Origin: Serripes groenlandicus
Lineage: Eukaryota; Mollusca; Bivalvia; Cardiida; Cardiidae
DNA: 64,000 bases
Assembly (NCBI GenBank): GCA_031761405.1
Contig: JASEVX010000013.1
Span: 51,086,956 to 51,150,955, forward strand
Reading direction: 5' to 3'
Each line of letters begins with the position of its first letter. Positions within the stretch are counted from its first letter, which is position 1. This document shows positions 1-11,369 of the stretch, piece after piece. Below the pieces are notes generated by a model. The model saw only the letters and a program-made list of their open reading frames with translations. It had not been told where the DNA came from and did no database searches. The position numbers and the translations under genes are program-made.

Positions 1-1232
1 ACCCCTCCAGGAGAAGACTCAATCTCTCCAGAAGAAGATAATTTAATTTCTCTAGGAGAAGACTCAACTTCTCCAGGAGAAGGTGACCTAATTTCTTTAG
101 AAGAAGACTCAATCTGTTTAGAAGAAGACTCATTTTCTTTCGAAGAAGATGCAGTATTGCTACAGGTGTCTTTGTTCATTGATGGTAATGAAGAAAGGAT
201 AGAAGTAGAGGGCTGTTCATTTGACATAATTGCTTTTAACTGTAAACTGATGTCAGGAAACTTTTGAGATAGAACCTTCAAAAGGCGATGGCATGTAGTA
301 CATTCTTGTGAGGGTGGCGGTGTATTGACAACAGGCCTGATAGTAGTTGGTCTGGAGTTGTTTTTGGTGACATTAGCATATGAAACAGTCAAATTGAATC
401 GGGTTTCAACAATTTTCTTCGCCTCAGGAAAAGAAAGACCTTCTTTACACTTGACGGTAACAATCTCCTTCTCCCGTTTCCACACAAGGCAGGAGCGGGA
501 GGTAGAATAATGCTCACCACCACAGTTTGAACATTTAAGTGTATTTTTACATTCATTTACATCTGCATCATGTTCTGAACATAATGCAGTGCAACGACGG
601 CAAACCTTGTCTTCTGTAGTTTTTCGGCATTTTGATTCATGATGGCCATACTTATAACAGGTGTAACATTGCAATGGGTTAGGGATGTACATGTCAACAG
701 GGACATTCAAGTATCCAACTTTAAGGGATCTTGGCAAAATAGCTGTATTGAATGTTAGCACCAAGGTGTTTGTTGGTCTCTTGATACTGTCCCTGTAGGA
801 AGTCATCCTTCTGACATGGACGACCAGTTGGCCGGCCAGTTCAGAAGCAATTTCCTCCTCAGAAACTCCTGCAAGATCTGGGCATCTTATAATTCCTTTT
901 GACGTATTAAGAGTATTATGGGCAGAGCATTTGGCAGAGATATTGAAAAAGGTTTTTAATTTTAAGAGGTTGTCTGCATGTGCTTTCTTCTCAACTTCAA
1001 TGAGGAGAGCACCTGATTTCAATTTTTTAACAGACTTAGGTGAACCAGCAAGAGAAAGAAGGCATTTCTGTATAACGAAAGGTGAAAGGGAAGATATAGG
1101 CTGTTCGGGTAAATTTGATTCAATCAATAAGAATCGGGGGAATGAAGGGTTTGAAGTGTTGCCATTTGGTTTGTCGATATCGGAGTCCGAGTCCATTTCA
1201 GTACGTGTGCGTTTTTTGGTTTGAGGATCCAT
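1..1232 (-). CDS. Non-LTR retrotransposon ORF1 (gag-like zinc-knuckle protein), 3' end outside window
   Basis: Reading the minus strand from the ATG at 1232 gives an uninterrupted frame of 410 codons that leaves the window without a stop. It starts MDPQTKKRTRTEMDSDSD. Residues about 45-130 hold a fold with PFVIQKCLLSLAGSPKSVKK and LKSGALLIEVEKK, followed by NTLNTSKGIIRCPDL. After the spacer YLNVPVDMYIPNPLQ comes a zinc-knuckle block, CYTCYKYGHHESKC, then CRRCTALCSEHDADVNEC and CSNCGGEHYSTSRSC. The tail is Ser/Glu-rich with a reiterated SSP-[RG]-E-[IV] motif. This layout is typical of ORF1 nucleic-acid-binding proteins of I/Jockey-group LINEs, which coat the element RNA; ORF2 (endonuclease and reverse transcriptase) should lie beyond position 1. 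The frame is intact, so the copy may be young. The clade assignment is from memory of the family pattern. Confidence 0.9.
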   Translation of the reverse strand, partial: MDPQTKKRTRTEMDSDSDIDKPNGNTSNPSFPRFLLIESNLPEQPISSLSPFVIQKCLLSLAGSPKSVKKLKSGALLIEVEKKAHADNLLKLKTFFNISAKCSAHNTLNTSKGIIRCPDLAGVSEEEIASELAGQLVVHVRRMTSYRDSIKRPTNTLVLTFNTAILPRSLKVGYLNVPVDMYIPNPLQCYTCYKYGHHESKCRKTTEDKVCRRCTALCSEHDADVNECKNTLKCSNCGGEHYSTSRSCLVWKREKEIVTVKCKEGLSFPEAKKIVETRFNLTVSYANVTKNNSRPTTIRPVVNTPPPSQECTTCHRLLKVLSQKFPDISLQLKAIMSNEQPSTSILSSLPSMNKDTCSNTASSSKENESSSKQIESSSKEIRSPSPGEVESSPREIKLSSSGEIESSPGG

Positions 1233-1456
1233 ATCCAAGTTTTTATTTTTCATCAACCGCGGCCCCCACCCGCCACGGAGTCCAACAAGGGAACACGATA
1301 TATGGAGCGGAAATCCAGCTCCTCGTGTCAGGGGTCCACAGATGGTATAACTAGATACCGCGACAAGGAAGAACATGGATGTGTCCCCCATATCAGGGAT
1401 CCGCCATGCAAGTCAGTGCCCCCGACCAAAACATCCGCGACACCCAATTAGCCCAT
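1233..1456 (-). other. Probable 5' UTR of the LINE
   Basis: This is a GC-rich block directly upstream of the ORF1 start on the minus strand. Beyond about 1456 the sequence turns abruptly AT-rich, which I take as the 5' end of the element. LINEs of this kind carry an internal promoter in such a leader; no promoter motif could be confirmed. No target-site duplication can be tested because the other end is outside the window. Confidence 0.45.
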
Positions 1457-1932
1457 TAGCCTATAAAAGACGAGGCACAATAAACTGTAAACGTTATGCA
1501 AATTAAATATGACACATATAATATAAAGTTGGTGTATATGAAATGAAAGAAACGATCGGATGGAATATTTTCAAGTGAAAAAAAAAACTTATACGTAGAT
1601 ACATGCACAGATATTTATGACATTTTAACACCATTACAGTTAATATACATGTATTTGTAAGAAAAGAAAAAGTGTGCCTAAATCTTATATATGACCAGCA
1701 GTTTGCACTAGACCGGGCCCATCTAGGCTCCCGTTTACACCGAAGCAGAGGCCAAAGCAGTGTGTTGGAAAGCCGGAGATCCCTGCGCTTCCCTCAACTG
1801 CCAGGATCCTCGTTTCCTGCTTACGAGTATCCACCCACGGCAAACAGGCGGGTCCATTAGGGGACTTCTACCCCTTGTAGGACGGACAGCCGGCGTATTC
1901 TAACCCCCACCGGCAGGGGGAAGCATGCCCCG
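1457..1932. other. No gene; AT-rich then GC-rich unassigned block
   Basis: 1457-1690 is AT-rich with nothing recognisable. 1700-1932 is distinctly GC-rich, with blocks such as ggacggacagccggcg and ccccaccggcaggggg. It looks like the leader or a fragment of another repeat, but I cannot assign it. Confidence 0.4.
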
Positions 1933-2089
1933 AAGCGGATTAAATATTTAGTCCGAAAATCTAAATATTTCGTCCGATTTACAATTTAGACGCGTTGGTG
2001 AATACGGACCAAATCTAAATCGACGTAATTTAGTCAGATAATTTAGATTTAGTCCGAAAATCGAATTTAGACGCGTTGGTGAATACGGG
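1933..2089. mobile_element. MITE-like repeat with gcgttggtgaatacgg ends
   Basis: The 25-bp segment containing tttagacgcgttggtgaata occurs twice, at 1983-2007 and 2064-2088, separated by AT-rich sequence with repeated tttagtccgaaaat. A related segment with cccgtattcactaaac and ccgtattccccaacgcg lies at 26795-26905. The right edge abuts the broken coding sequence of the adjacent cGLR stub, so this insertion or rearrangement marks the break. No transposase is encoded. Confidence 0.6.
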
Positions 2090-2361
2090 CCCAGGTCTGT
2101 CTTCGTTACAATATATTGTATCAATATCAGAAGCTAAACCGGGTGTAGTTGTTCCTTCGCACCTACTTCCAACAATATATTTAGATAATACGTTTAAACG
2201 TGTGTCACAAAATAGACCTATAAACTTGTAGTGTATTTCATGTAACAAAGCATACTCCCAATATTTCCTTCTCATGTACTGAGATGCGCCTATATCATCA
2301 AGTACTTCATGCAGACTCTTAGAAAGATCATCTTCATTGGTATTGTCCATTTCTCGTCTAC
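2090..2361 (-). pseudogene. cGLR (Mab-21 family nucleotidyltransferase) N-terminal stub
   Basis: About 85 codons from the ATG at 2350 match the first 80 residues of the intact gene at 20640-22757. They include LSKSLHEVLDDIGAS, RKYWEYALLHEI and the nucleotidyltransferase signature GSRCEGTTTPGLASDIDTI with its paired catalytic Asp residues. Homology ends at about 2090, where the frame runs into the gcgttggtgaatacgg repeat; the rest of the gene is absent. An intron acceptor (ttacag) ends at 2362, leaving 11 nt before the ATG, exactly as in copies A and B. The surviving part has no disabling change. It is a truncated gene copy, not a separate small protein. Confidence 0.85.
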
Positions 2362-2499
2362 CTGTAATAAATATTAAAATAATATTTTTTGATTGCTAAA
2401 TGCCTGATTGACAAGCAATAGATCTACACATGTTTGACAAGAACCACATGTAACCATTTTCGCCTGTTGATTTCTTTCTTGAATAATGCATGAACCCTC

Positions 2500-2500
<1 letters not shown>

Positions 2501-2530
<30 letters not shown>
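2501..2530. repeat. Poly-C run, 30 nt
   Basis: Thirty consecutive C on the plus strand. Homopolymers of this length are unstable and its true length in the genome is uncertain. Confidence 0.95.
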
Positions 2531-3645
2531 ATTTTCTTTGGATTAGTTTAAAGCTTAGAGGTAACTTTTTTAAATGATATATGGTATTCTACATGAGAAA
2601 CGCTTAAAATTTGTATATTTATATGGAAACAAAGAAGCAATTGATTTGATGTATTGTAACCTAAAGAGCTTTTGGCTAGAAATTATTGAAAGTCAATTTT
2701 GTGTCAGCTGCACATATTGAAGCATTCTAGTGTACTTTACGGGGTAGGATACAGTCAAATTGTTGTTTGAAAAACTAATAAATTGGATGCCTGGAGTGGA
2801 ATATAGGCTCATTGGGGGTATTCAGTCATTAGGTAATAACCACTTTGACATTTTCTATAAGAAATGATGTTTTTTAAGCTATTTAAACTTTTCTTTGATT
2901 GGGTTATGGCCTAACACAGACATATACATGAAGTTTGGTCATGTGTTTCTTTTTTTTTTTTGTCTTGAAGACCCGAAATTTGCTCGAGCGCAAACAACTT
3001 GCCGGACTCAAGTCGGAACACCTTGGTTTGTGTGGCATAGGCAATTTGGAATTTCTTTGAAAATAATTGCCTTATTGTCCTATTATTTATTATTTTGCTT
3101 TCATTTTATATATTGCCCTGTAAATTACACAAAACCCAGGTCTCTGAGGGTAAATAAAGTGTCTAAATGAGCTTCAGAGTCCACAAAAATGACAGTTCAA
3201 TTTTGTGTTTTCTGCAAAAATGTTTGGATACAGTCAAACTGGTTAAAAATGATGATACTGGTTGCCTAAAAAGTCTGAGAATATTTCATAGATATTAAGT
3301 TTTATCATTTCTATGAACGTTTGACACAGCAAAACCTAAATATGTGATGTTTTTTCTTATTGTTCCTTTGCAAAGACCTATGTAATGCGTGAAATGTATT
3401 CTTATATCCATGATAAATATAATTTAAATTAACATTTTCAATTGCAAGATAGATGTAAATTGAGGCGAATAGTATTTTACTTCAATTATATCAAGACAAG
3501 GCGATATGTTTTATTCTACTTTTAACAGTTTTAAAATAATATAACAGGGAATGGAGTTTCAGCAGTAGCATGGTCGTCTCACGACAAATGGTTTCTCAAA
3601 GAAAATTACAAATGGACATACCAACTTCGACACATTGAAATGGAA
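2531..3645. other. No gene seen
   Basis: AT-rich sequence with short open frames only, no codon pattern, domain or splice-framed exon recognised on either strand. The short frame at 2895-3170 has no recognisable motif. Confidence 0.5.
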
Positions 3646-3935
3646 GAAAGCATTATAGTTATACCACAGAATGGTGTTTTCTCTACTTTCAACAATATTA
3701 TAGTTACACCACTCAGAATTGTGTTTACTCTACTGTCAACAGTATTACGGTTACACCACTCAGAATTGTGTTTACTCTACTTTCAACAGTATTATAGTTA
3801 CACCACTCAGAATTATGTTTACTTTACTTTCAACAGTTTTATAGTTACACAACTCAGACTTGTGTTTTCTCTACTTTCAACAGTAGTATAGTTACACCAC
3901 TCATAATGGTGTTTAATCTTCTTTCAATAGGTTCA
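3646..3935 (+). repeat. 47-bp minisatellite, about 6 copies
   Basis: Units contain caacagtattatagttacac followed by cactcagaat and gtgtttactctactttc. The start of the aacagt motif recurs at 3691, 3738, 3785, 3832 and 3879, a strict 47-bp period. The same unit occurs, slightly longer, at 24062-24382 and 24875-25110. Open frames through it are by-products. Confidence 0.9.
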
Positions 3936-5270
3936 CACAGTGTGTATATGAAATGTAGTGTGTCAATATGATTTAACCTATAATCCTTAGCCATAATTGT
4001 CAAACATACATACCATTTCAAAAGCATTTCATTAAGTACACACACGATATTTACGCAATCACGTGCTGAAGAACTATAGAAAAGGGTTATATACATATTT
4101 CATTTCTTCAATCCTTATTTGATCACCAAAACATATGCAGTGGGTTCCTACAATATAGGATTTGATTGAGCAATACAATCTATCTTGTAGAGCCAAAACC
4201 AGTGTACTCAATATTATCTACTCTGAATGAACTCACCTTTCTATTGGCAAACAGTTATAATTCCATTCACTGTTATAATTGGCGTAATCCTCTTGATATC
4301 AGAACTGTCGCTATCCGGAGCTCTCTGTGTTGTTTTATCAACACCGTTACATAAAGCCGGCACAAACCCGTCACCCACTTAGTTATAGTAACAGACAAAC
4401 AGATGTATTTGCCATGTTGGAGAGATCCGAAAATCCATCGACCGTTGTAGATTCAATAGTTTATATATATGCAAATACTCTGACGTATATAATATGTGAT
4501 AATTTGAATGTTTTATGGGATTTACCTTTCGCTTAAAATAGTACATTTTTAATATCAATACAACAGGTGATGGAACTCTGTAAAACGAAGGTTGGTTTTC
4601 GATTGATAACCGGTATATTATACGTATTACTTTACATATTGTAAATTTTAAATCGGACCTGTTCTTTTTGACAAGAAGATTTTTGAAATTTTGGCAATTT
4701 TCACCTTTTCTGAATTCGCCTCATCTAAAGTTCTACATATAATTTAATTATTTGAAATGTTTTGAAAGAGGTCCACCTAAGAAACTATCCCGTGAAATTA
4801 TGTTGAAATCAGTAGTTTGGTTTAGGAGTAGAAGTTGTTTGTAGACAAAGGTGAACAGACGGACAGACAAACAAAGGGACGCCGGACGAAAGACGATCAT
4901 AGGCTAAAAAGGATAAAAAGACGGCACGGTTAATAATTACGTGTCAATTGTGTGATCTTTTTTTCTAAAACTATGATATGTCGTATATGAGTGATATTGT
5001 TTTTTACTTGTACAATATACTGAAGGAATTATCTTTGCTATTGTTTTATACTTGTTTACAATATCAGTATAAAGATAATGGAGCTATTCGATAGAATATT
5101 CACCAATTAACCTTGCGGTGAATCACATAACACGGCCGTTTTAGAAGGATATTGAATTTTACAATATACCGATTAGCTGAAATATTATTTAACCCTTTCC
5201 CGATACCTTTATTATACTCTTATAACTGTGTTGTATATTGGCTTTACGCTTTGGTGTGTTATACGGCCTC
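3936..5270. other. No gene; tail of a bivalve-type dispersed repeat near 4.85-4.93 kb
   Basis: Mostly AT-rich. At 4845-4925 the motif gacggacagacaaac and gacgccggacgaaagacgat resembles the 3' tails of the repeats at 17.95 and 19.85 kb. A run containing aaccctttcccgatac near 5190 belongs to another dispersed repeat seen many times in the window. No coding region recognised. Confidence 0.5.
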
Positions 5271-5760
5271 GGGGGTGTAATGATTGTGGTCCGCTTCGAT
5301 GTTAGAGGTCCCGGCATGGATCCCCGGCCAGGTCATACCAAATGGTAGTTGTGGCTCTCTCTGTCAGGATAAATTAACCAGTATTACTGGTAACTTACCC
5401 AGGAACCACCGTCATATAGCTGAATTGGTTTTGAAAGCGTCGTTACATATTTCTGTTTCAGTCTATATTGATTGCAAATATGGTCATTGGCAGTTTCAGA
5501 TAAGGTCAGATCACTCGTGTTTCAAACATAAAACATCATTAAACGTTTTACGTCACAAATAAATGGACGTTTTGGACTGTGTGTCCACGAAAGATATAGA
5601 TCTGCTTACGCCAGTGTGAAGCTCATTGCTTTTCGAACCAGGTCATTTCAACTTTGCATAAGCTTCTTGTGAAACGTTGTGGATCAGCGATAGTTCAGCT
5701 GATACGACTTTGGAAATCGAGTTCGAACCCATACAATGCCGTGTATTTTTTCAAATGATA
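5271..5760 (+). repeat. SINE-related fragments
   Basis: 5360-5430 carries the SINE body motifs tctgtcaggataaatta, ctggtaacttacccagga and gtcatatagctgaatt, as in the better preserved copies at 18310-18480, 52690-53000 and 57361-57610. 5681-5740 holds a tRNA-like stretch, gatcagcgatagttcagctg followed by the B-box-like gagttcgaaccc. The latter is the reverse complement of 57055-57130, including the neighbouring accaggtcatttcaac. 5761-6079 shows nothing else recognisable. Confidence 0.6.
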
Positions 5761-6079
5761 GAAAAAAGTCATGTCTATCTCAAAGTTTTCCAATTGTAGT
5801 TATGATTGATTCGAAATATCGGCCACTTATTTAGTTTCAGAATATATAGTACAACGGTTCTAACTCACTATCGATGTCTGCTTCCTGGAGAGCGTAACAA
5901 CTGCTCTTAACTTTCGTGTTAAGAATTCTCAAATGTATCAATGGATTGTGCAGACACATTTTACCCTCTTCTCAAGGTAGAATAACTCAAATGGTCTCGT
6001 TAGAAACTGGTATTGTTTGAATGCCATTTTCTGACGACTTCGGACAAAACTCTCTTTTTACCTGACATACGAGTCACGT

Positions 6080-6310
6080 TTAGCTGGTTTTATGTCCCAA
6101 TGAATATGCATCCCCCTCGGGTGCGAGAGCTCGGGGATTCAATTTCCTATTGGGTTGTACCAACGACTTTAAACAAAGATTGTGAGTCTGTCTTTCCGTA
6201 CTTGGCGCTCAGGATTGTTGAGTAAGCATAAATACTCGCTGGTGCCAGGATAAATGGAGTACCGGTAATTTACCCAGGAATCGCCGAGATAATACTGAAC
6301 AATTGCTCAA
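6080..6310 (+). repeat. SINE-related fragment (tRNA-like head decayed)
   Basis: The 3' body is clear: ttggcgctcaggattgttg, then gccaggataaatggagtacc, taatttacccaggaatcgcc and tgaacaattgctcaaagc. It aligns by eye with 18325-18450. The 5' part, with gtgcgagagctcggggattcaa, is a decayed tRNA-like head. No target duplication was found. Confidence 0.55.
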
Positions 6311-6589
6311 AGCGGAATAAAACACCATGAAAACAAACAAGAATCGAATAAATATACATGTATCTACATACTAAAAGATATTATTTGTAAACATAATATA
6401 GTATATGACGAATATGTGTAATGAAAATTAATTCAACTCGAACACATGTATACAATAATTATTTGGACCACTGCACTAACAAATAGATATGTGCGGTACT
6501 TAGTAAAAGTATTCTCCAATATAACTTTGTAAATCACCAGACAGGGACATATTCATAATCTATGAATCTAGCCGTTGCTATGTCATTTT
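6311..6589. other. No gene seen
   Basis: AT-rich spacer between the SINE fragment and the downstream end of the cGLR pseudogene. Confidence 0.4.
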
Positions 6590-8465
6590 TTTTGTACATA
6601 TATCCACCCCAACAGGTTAATACCTGTGTCTCTGTGTCCAAGATTGCGGACACGCATTATGTTTTGCATAGCCGTTTCTATTTATGTTCATTGTTTTGTT
6701 TTATAATAACGTAAATACTGTAGAAAAAAATGCAAATATATTTGTGAATATACCATTATCAAGTTTAACCAGTAGTCCTGCCTCATATAAAATATCGATC
6801 CAGGTTGTGTGAATTACATTACGGAACATCTCGTATTGAAGAGCTGCATAGACAAGACTAACTTGATATGAATGAAATACCATACAGCCTGTGGTACAGT
6901 CTCGTCTGAAGGCTTCAAATGACATGTCAGTAGCTCGTTGTTTTTCAGCGAGATCAGGTTTAACATAAGCTCTAGGATGACTGCATTCACAAACAGATAT
7001 CACATGAGGTTCTAATGTATTTTCACATGACCCTAGAATACGCTTACAAATTACAATCATCCTCGAACTGTTCATATTGAATATAGAAAGTAGCTAAAGA
7101 TAATGTTGAAGTGATAAGGTCACAGTTACTAGTTTCGGATATATCGTTTGGAATTGTTTCGGACCGCAGTGACAAGTACCGGGCAAACTGACACTGATCA
7201 TATTGTTATTGTGTATGTGGAATTATAGAGTTAATTGCCATTCTTACATCCCTCGTAGTATGTTCTGTGACAAAGTTCGTATTTTTCAAATGAATCAAAA
7301 GTTGCATGGTATCGTTCAAATAATCTGTATTTGGGATAGACGACTTATTATCTAAAAACTCGTTCCTTACAATGTAGACATATGTTGCATTATCGATGTA
7401 GACGTCTTTAATCGTAGCGCTCGCATTTCCAAGACCATATTCCAGTTTAGAAATACTAGTTCTATATGTTAGCAGTTTGCCTACATTATCGCATTTAATT
7501 AAATATAAAAAGTTAACACCACTGTATATAATGTCTTTCAAAACTAACTCTGTTTGTTTTAAAGTCAGTGGATTGAGCATATCGAACATATTTCCCCCGG
7601 AATGAAATACTTCTTGTCCTTAACCCAAAATAATAGACGTATAAGACACAGCCGCCACACAGAATAAGTTTACTTTCCGTCCACCAATGTCTATGAGACG
7701 TTTCAATTGTATAAAACAGACTTGTTTTACAATGATATGATGATGTAGATTCACCGATCTTTGCTTCAATTATGTCTTTCTTTATCATCTTGAGGAGAAT
7801 GTAACACTTGTTTTGCGTTTCGTTTAGACTTGACATGAGGTTACATTCTTGAAGTGAGAAGAAAATTCTCCATTCGATATAAGTGTTGTCACTACAAGGA
7901 TGTCCAACACCAACAAGGAGACAACCATATGAACCCATTGCCTTAAGTTGTTTGTAAGATGGCCAGTCGTATGTCCGTGTCGTGTGTAACCAGTAATTGG
8001 CTGACCTCGGTATATGTCAACATCTCAAGGCAGACACTATATCCTTTTGGTAAACATTACAACCAGCCGAAATAGTGTCCGCTTGACCGTTCCGAGTGTG
8101 TTTTGTTCCAACATTCAGTTTGATATGTTTATAGCATACTTTACCTTTCTGATCAAATTCGTGATCAGGTATGCCTTCTGTTAACATGTCAGCCGTAAGC
8201 GGATATTGGTTTATAACAATCTGAAGATAAACATCCCTGATGCTTAGACTCGCACAAAACAAGTCTGTCTTCGTAATAATCTATGTTATCAATATCGGAA
8301 GCTAAACTGGGTTTAGTTGTCCCTTCACATATACTTCCAACTAGATAGAAATATCGTTTGTTTGAACTTGTATCATAAAATTGACTCATAATCGTTGTCA
8401 AAATTTCATGTATCATTGCGAATTCCCAATACTTCTTTCTGGCGTATGCTACATGAAGATATCTC
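6590..8465 (-). pseudogene. Decayed cGLR (Mab-21 family nucleotidyltransferase) pseudogene
   Basis: On the minus strand, pieces in different frames match the intact gene almost end to end. In order they are AYARKKYWEFAMIHEI (8461-8414), GSICEGTTKPSLASDIDNI, a middle part with DQKGKVCYKH, then MGSYGCLLVGVGHP with SSYHCKTSLFYTIE, MFDMLNPLTLKQTELVLKDI, VTEHTTRDVRMAINSIIPH, and the C-terminal FEAFRRDCTTGCMVFHSYQ. Several frameshifts and internal losses break it, for example after the SDID motif where the VVDNIVES-equivalent is missing. The first 23 or so residues and the 5' splice site are gone. The weak match to the last C-terminal helices ends near 6590. It lies on the same strand as copy A and is clearly older. 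It cannot make a full protein. Confidence 0.88.
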
Positions 8466-8607
8466 AGACAGATAATATGACGTAAGAGTTTATTGACTTT
8501 AAGCTTGACTTAAGCAGCCATTGATCGAAGATTCAAAATAAGTCTATCTCTGTCTCTGTACAGTATGTGTATTTGTCTCTTATTTTCTCCCTCTCTATCA
8601 ACGTCAC

Positions 8608-8609
<2 letters not shown>

Positions 8610-8650
<41 letters not shown>
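8610..8650. repeat. (TA)n microsatellite
   Basis: About 41 nt of pure alternating T and A. Confidence 0.95.
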
Positions 8651-8653
<3 letters not shown>

Positions 8654-8699
8654 ACACATCCGTCTACTTTCGTATATTCAGTAAGGTGCACATTTAAAT

Positions 8700-10390
8700 G
8701 AACACTTCATTGTAAAGGCTCTTAACAAAAAATGTTTTGGTACCTGTTTGTTTAACGGTTTGGATAATTATCGAAATTCAACCCTTTAAAACGGTAGATG
8801 ATGTGTGTATCTGTCTAACACGACCGTTACACATTAGCGTACATTTCTATGTAACAGGTAGTCGACGAGTTTTTTAACCGGTTTGCGTAATGGTCTGGAT
8901 TATTAAGTTATAAAATGCAAAGTCTTTACAAACACTGGGTCCAAACCAGTAGCCTACATGTCCCGTAGAAAATAACTAAATTGTGTGATTTCTTCGTAAA
9001 TAAGTCATTTATGTTGTAAGTTTTGTATTTGGGTTTCTATTAATATCGAAATACATTTAAAAAGCATGCTGTGTAGTACGAACACGTTTTTGAAAAGGTT
9101 TCATTTCATTTATTAACTCCTTATTTGACCACCAAACCTATGTTGTGGGTAACAATTATATGTATTTAAATACTATGAGTAGTATAAGATATACAGTATA
9201 GTCCATATCCGTTTACTCCATTGTATGCCCTGTTCTCTGCGCTGATCTGAGTTAAAAGACCTACCCGGCTCCCCAAACACCGACACTCGATTCAACCCTA
9301 CAACGGTATACGGTGATTTATATGTGTCCAACACGACCGCTTCACACTTTCGTATGTGTCTATGGAAGAGATAGGTGATGGCTTTGCAGCCGGGTTGTTT
9401 AACGGTTTGTACTGTTACACCAGCGATACGCAACCCGATTGAACTCTTTTCACTGTATTGAATCTACAACGGTAGACGGCGATTTGAATTTGACCAACAC
9501 GAGCGCTAAACGACTTGGACTATTATACCATCGATACGCAACCCGATTGAACACTTTACACTGAATTGAATCTACAACGGTAGACGGTGATTTTTATTTG
9601 TCCAACACGACCACTACACACTTTCGTACGCTCCTATGGAAGAGATAGGTGACGGATTTGGAACCCATTTATTTAACGGTTTGGACTATTATACCATCGA
9701 TACGCAACACGATTGAACCCTTTACACTGTATTTAGGCTTCAGCGATAGACGGGGTTTGTGTCTGTCCAACACGACCGCTTCACACTTTCGTACTTTTAT
9801 ATAGAAGAGATAGGTGATAGGTTTGAAACCGGTTTGTTTAACGGTTTGAAATATGACACGATCAATACGTAACCCGATTGAATCCTATACCAAGTATTGA
9901 ATATTCAACGGAAGACGGGGATTGGGATCTGTCCAACACGACCGCTACTCACTTTCGTACGTTTCTATGGTACTCACTTTCGTACGTTTCTATGGAAAAT
10001 ATATTCGATGGGCTTAGAACAGGGTTGTTTAACGGTTTGTACTGTTACACCAGCGATACGCAACCCGATTGAACTCGTTATACTGTATTGAATCTACAAC
10101 GGTTGACGGGGATTTGTATCTGTCTAACACGACCGCTATACGCTTTTGTACGCTTCTATGGAAGAGATAGGTGACCGGTTTGGAACCAGTTTGTTTAACG
10201 GTTTGGAATGTTACACCATCGATACGCAGCCCAATTGAATACTTTACACTAAATTGAGTATACAACAGTAGACGGGGATTTCTACTGTCCATCACGACCG
10301 CTAGATACTTTCGTATGTTTCTATGGAAGAGATAGTTGACGGGTTTAATACCGGTAAATGTAACGGGTTAGGTAATGTTAGGTAGTCAAA
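8700..10390 (+). repeat. About 165-bp tandem repeat, degenerate at its left end
   Basis: The segment tttaacggtttggactgtta followed by accatcgatacgcaacccga recurs at about 9400, 9513, 9675, 9839, 10030 and 10197. Spacings are near 165 bp, with one short copy and one lengthened by a local duplication of tactcactttcgtacg. Other parts of the unit are ctacaacggtagacgg, gtccaacacgaccgcta and tatggaagagataggtgacg. Older copies are visible at 8730-8960. Open frames across it are by-products. Confidence 0.85.
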
Positions 10391-11369
10391 GTACAAAGCC
10401 CTTTCTTACAGAGTAATGCAGTCAATGCAAATCCAGATCAGAGAGAATGATCAGTGTAAATTTGATCTACTAATGTCCAATGTCATGTCGTTGATTGACC
10501 GGATACGTCCCTCATTGTCATGTTTCTGTGTGTCAAAATACTTTAAGAAACAATATACTTTCCTCATACGCCGTCATTATGAACGTATGCATGAGTAATT
10601 TCTGTTAGAGGTAGACGACGGGTTTGGAACAGGTGTAGATGTCATGTTGGAAATATATAAACATCCGTCCACCGTTGAAGACTCAATAATGTATACATTT
10701 GCATATACACTGACGTATATACTATTTTGTATTACGGATGTTACCCTTTACTTAAAATGTTCGATTCTTAAGTAAACTGGTTCCTCACTAAACATCCATA
10801 TACATGGTAGGCATCAATATCGCCAGAAGACTGCAATCATTTCTTTTTACTCCATATCATAAACAAGGTTTTGCCATTCAGTCATCGTGACATTAATTTG
10901 TCGTTGCTGTCAAATACATTACATTAACCTGCCTCAAACCCGTCACCATAATATGTCATAGATAAAGATACACAAGTGCAGTACTCATGTTTAAATGATC
11001 AAAACATCCGTCTACCGATGAAGATTCAATAGAGTATATATTTGCATATAATGTGTATTACGGGTGTTATATGTACCCTTCACTTAAAATGGTTAATTCT
11101 TCAGATCAATAAAACGGGGATGGAACTCAGTTTCCCGAATATTGGTGTTCGGCTTAAACATTTGGTACCGGCTTATAAACGATAATAGGCGGTTTTGGAG
11201 ACGAAATGCATCGTTGTATACGACGTCCTTGTGTATTCGTCCGTTCAACCGTTACATTAATGTCATCTGAAAAGGCATGCCATTTTTAAGGCTCATAATG
11301 TTGACGTTGCAATCTGCAATGTTTGTATTGTATACGGATGCAAAGAGCCAAATTATAAAATCGCAATCG
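10391..11369. other. No gene; faint remnants of neighbouring repeats
   Basis: Two stretches (10640-10770 and 10980-11110) share ccgtctaccg, agattcaata, atatttgcatata and acccttcacttaaaatg with each other and with 4430-4540, so this is an old duplicated repeat. No coding sequence recognised. Confidence 0.5.

Noticed and set aside
325..1451. Plus-strand short frames
   Set aside because: Antisense to the intact LINE ORF1 and its leader.
8610..8650. Origin or regulatory AT island
   Set aside because: Plain dinucleotide microsatellite with no further context.
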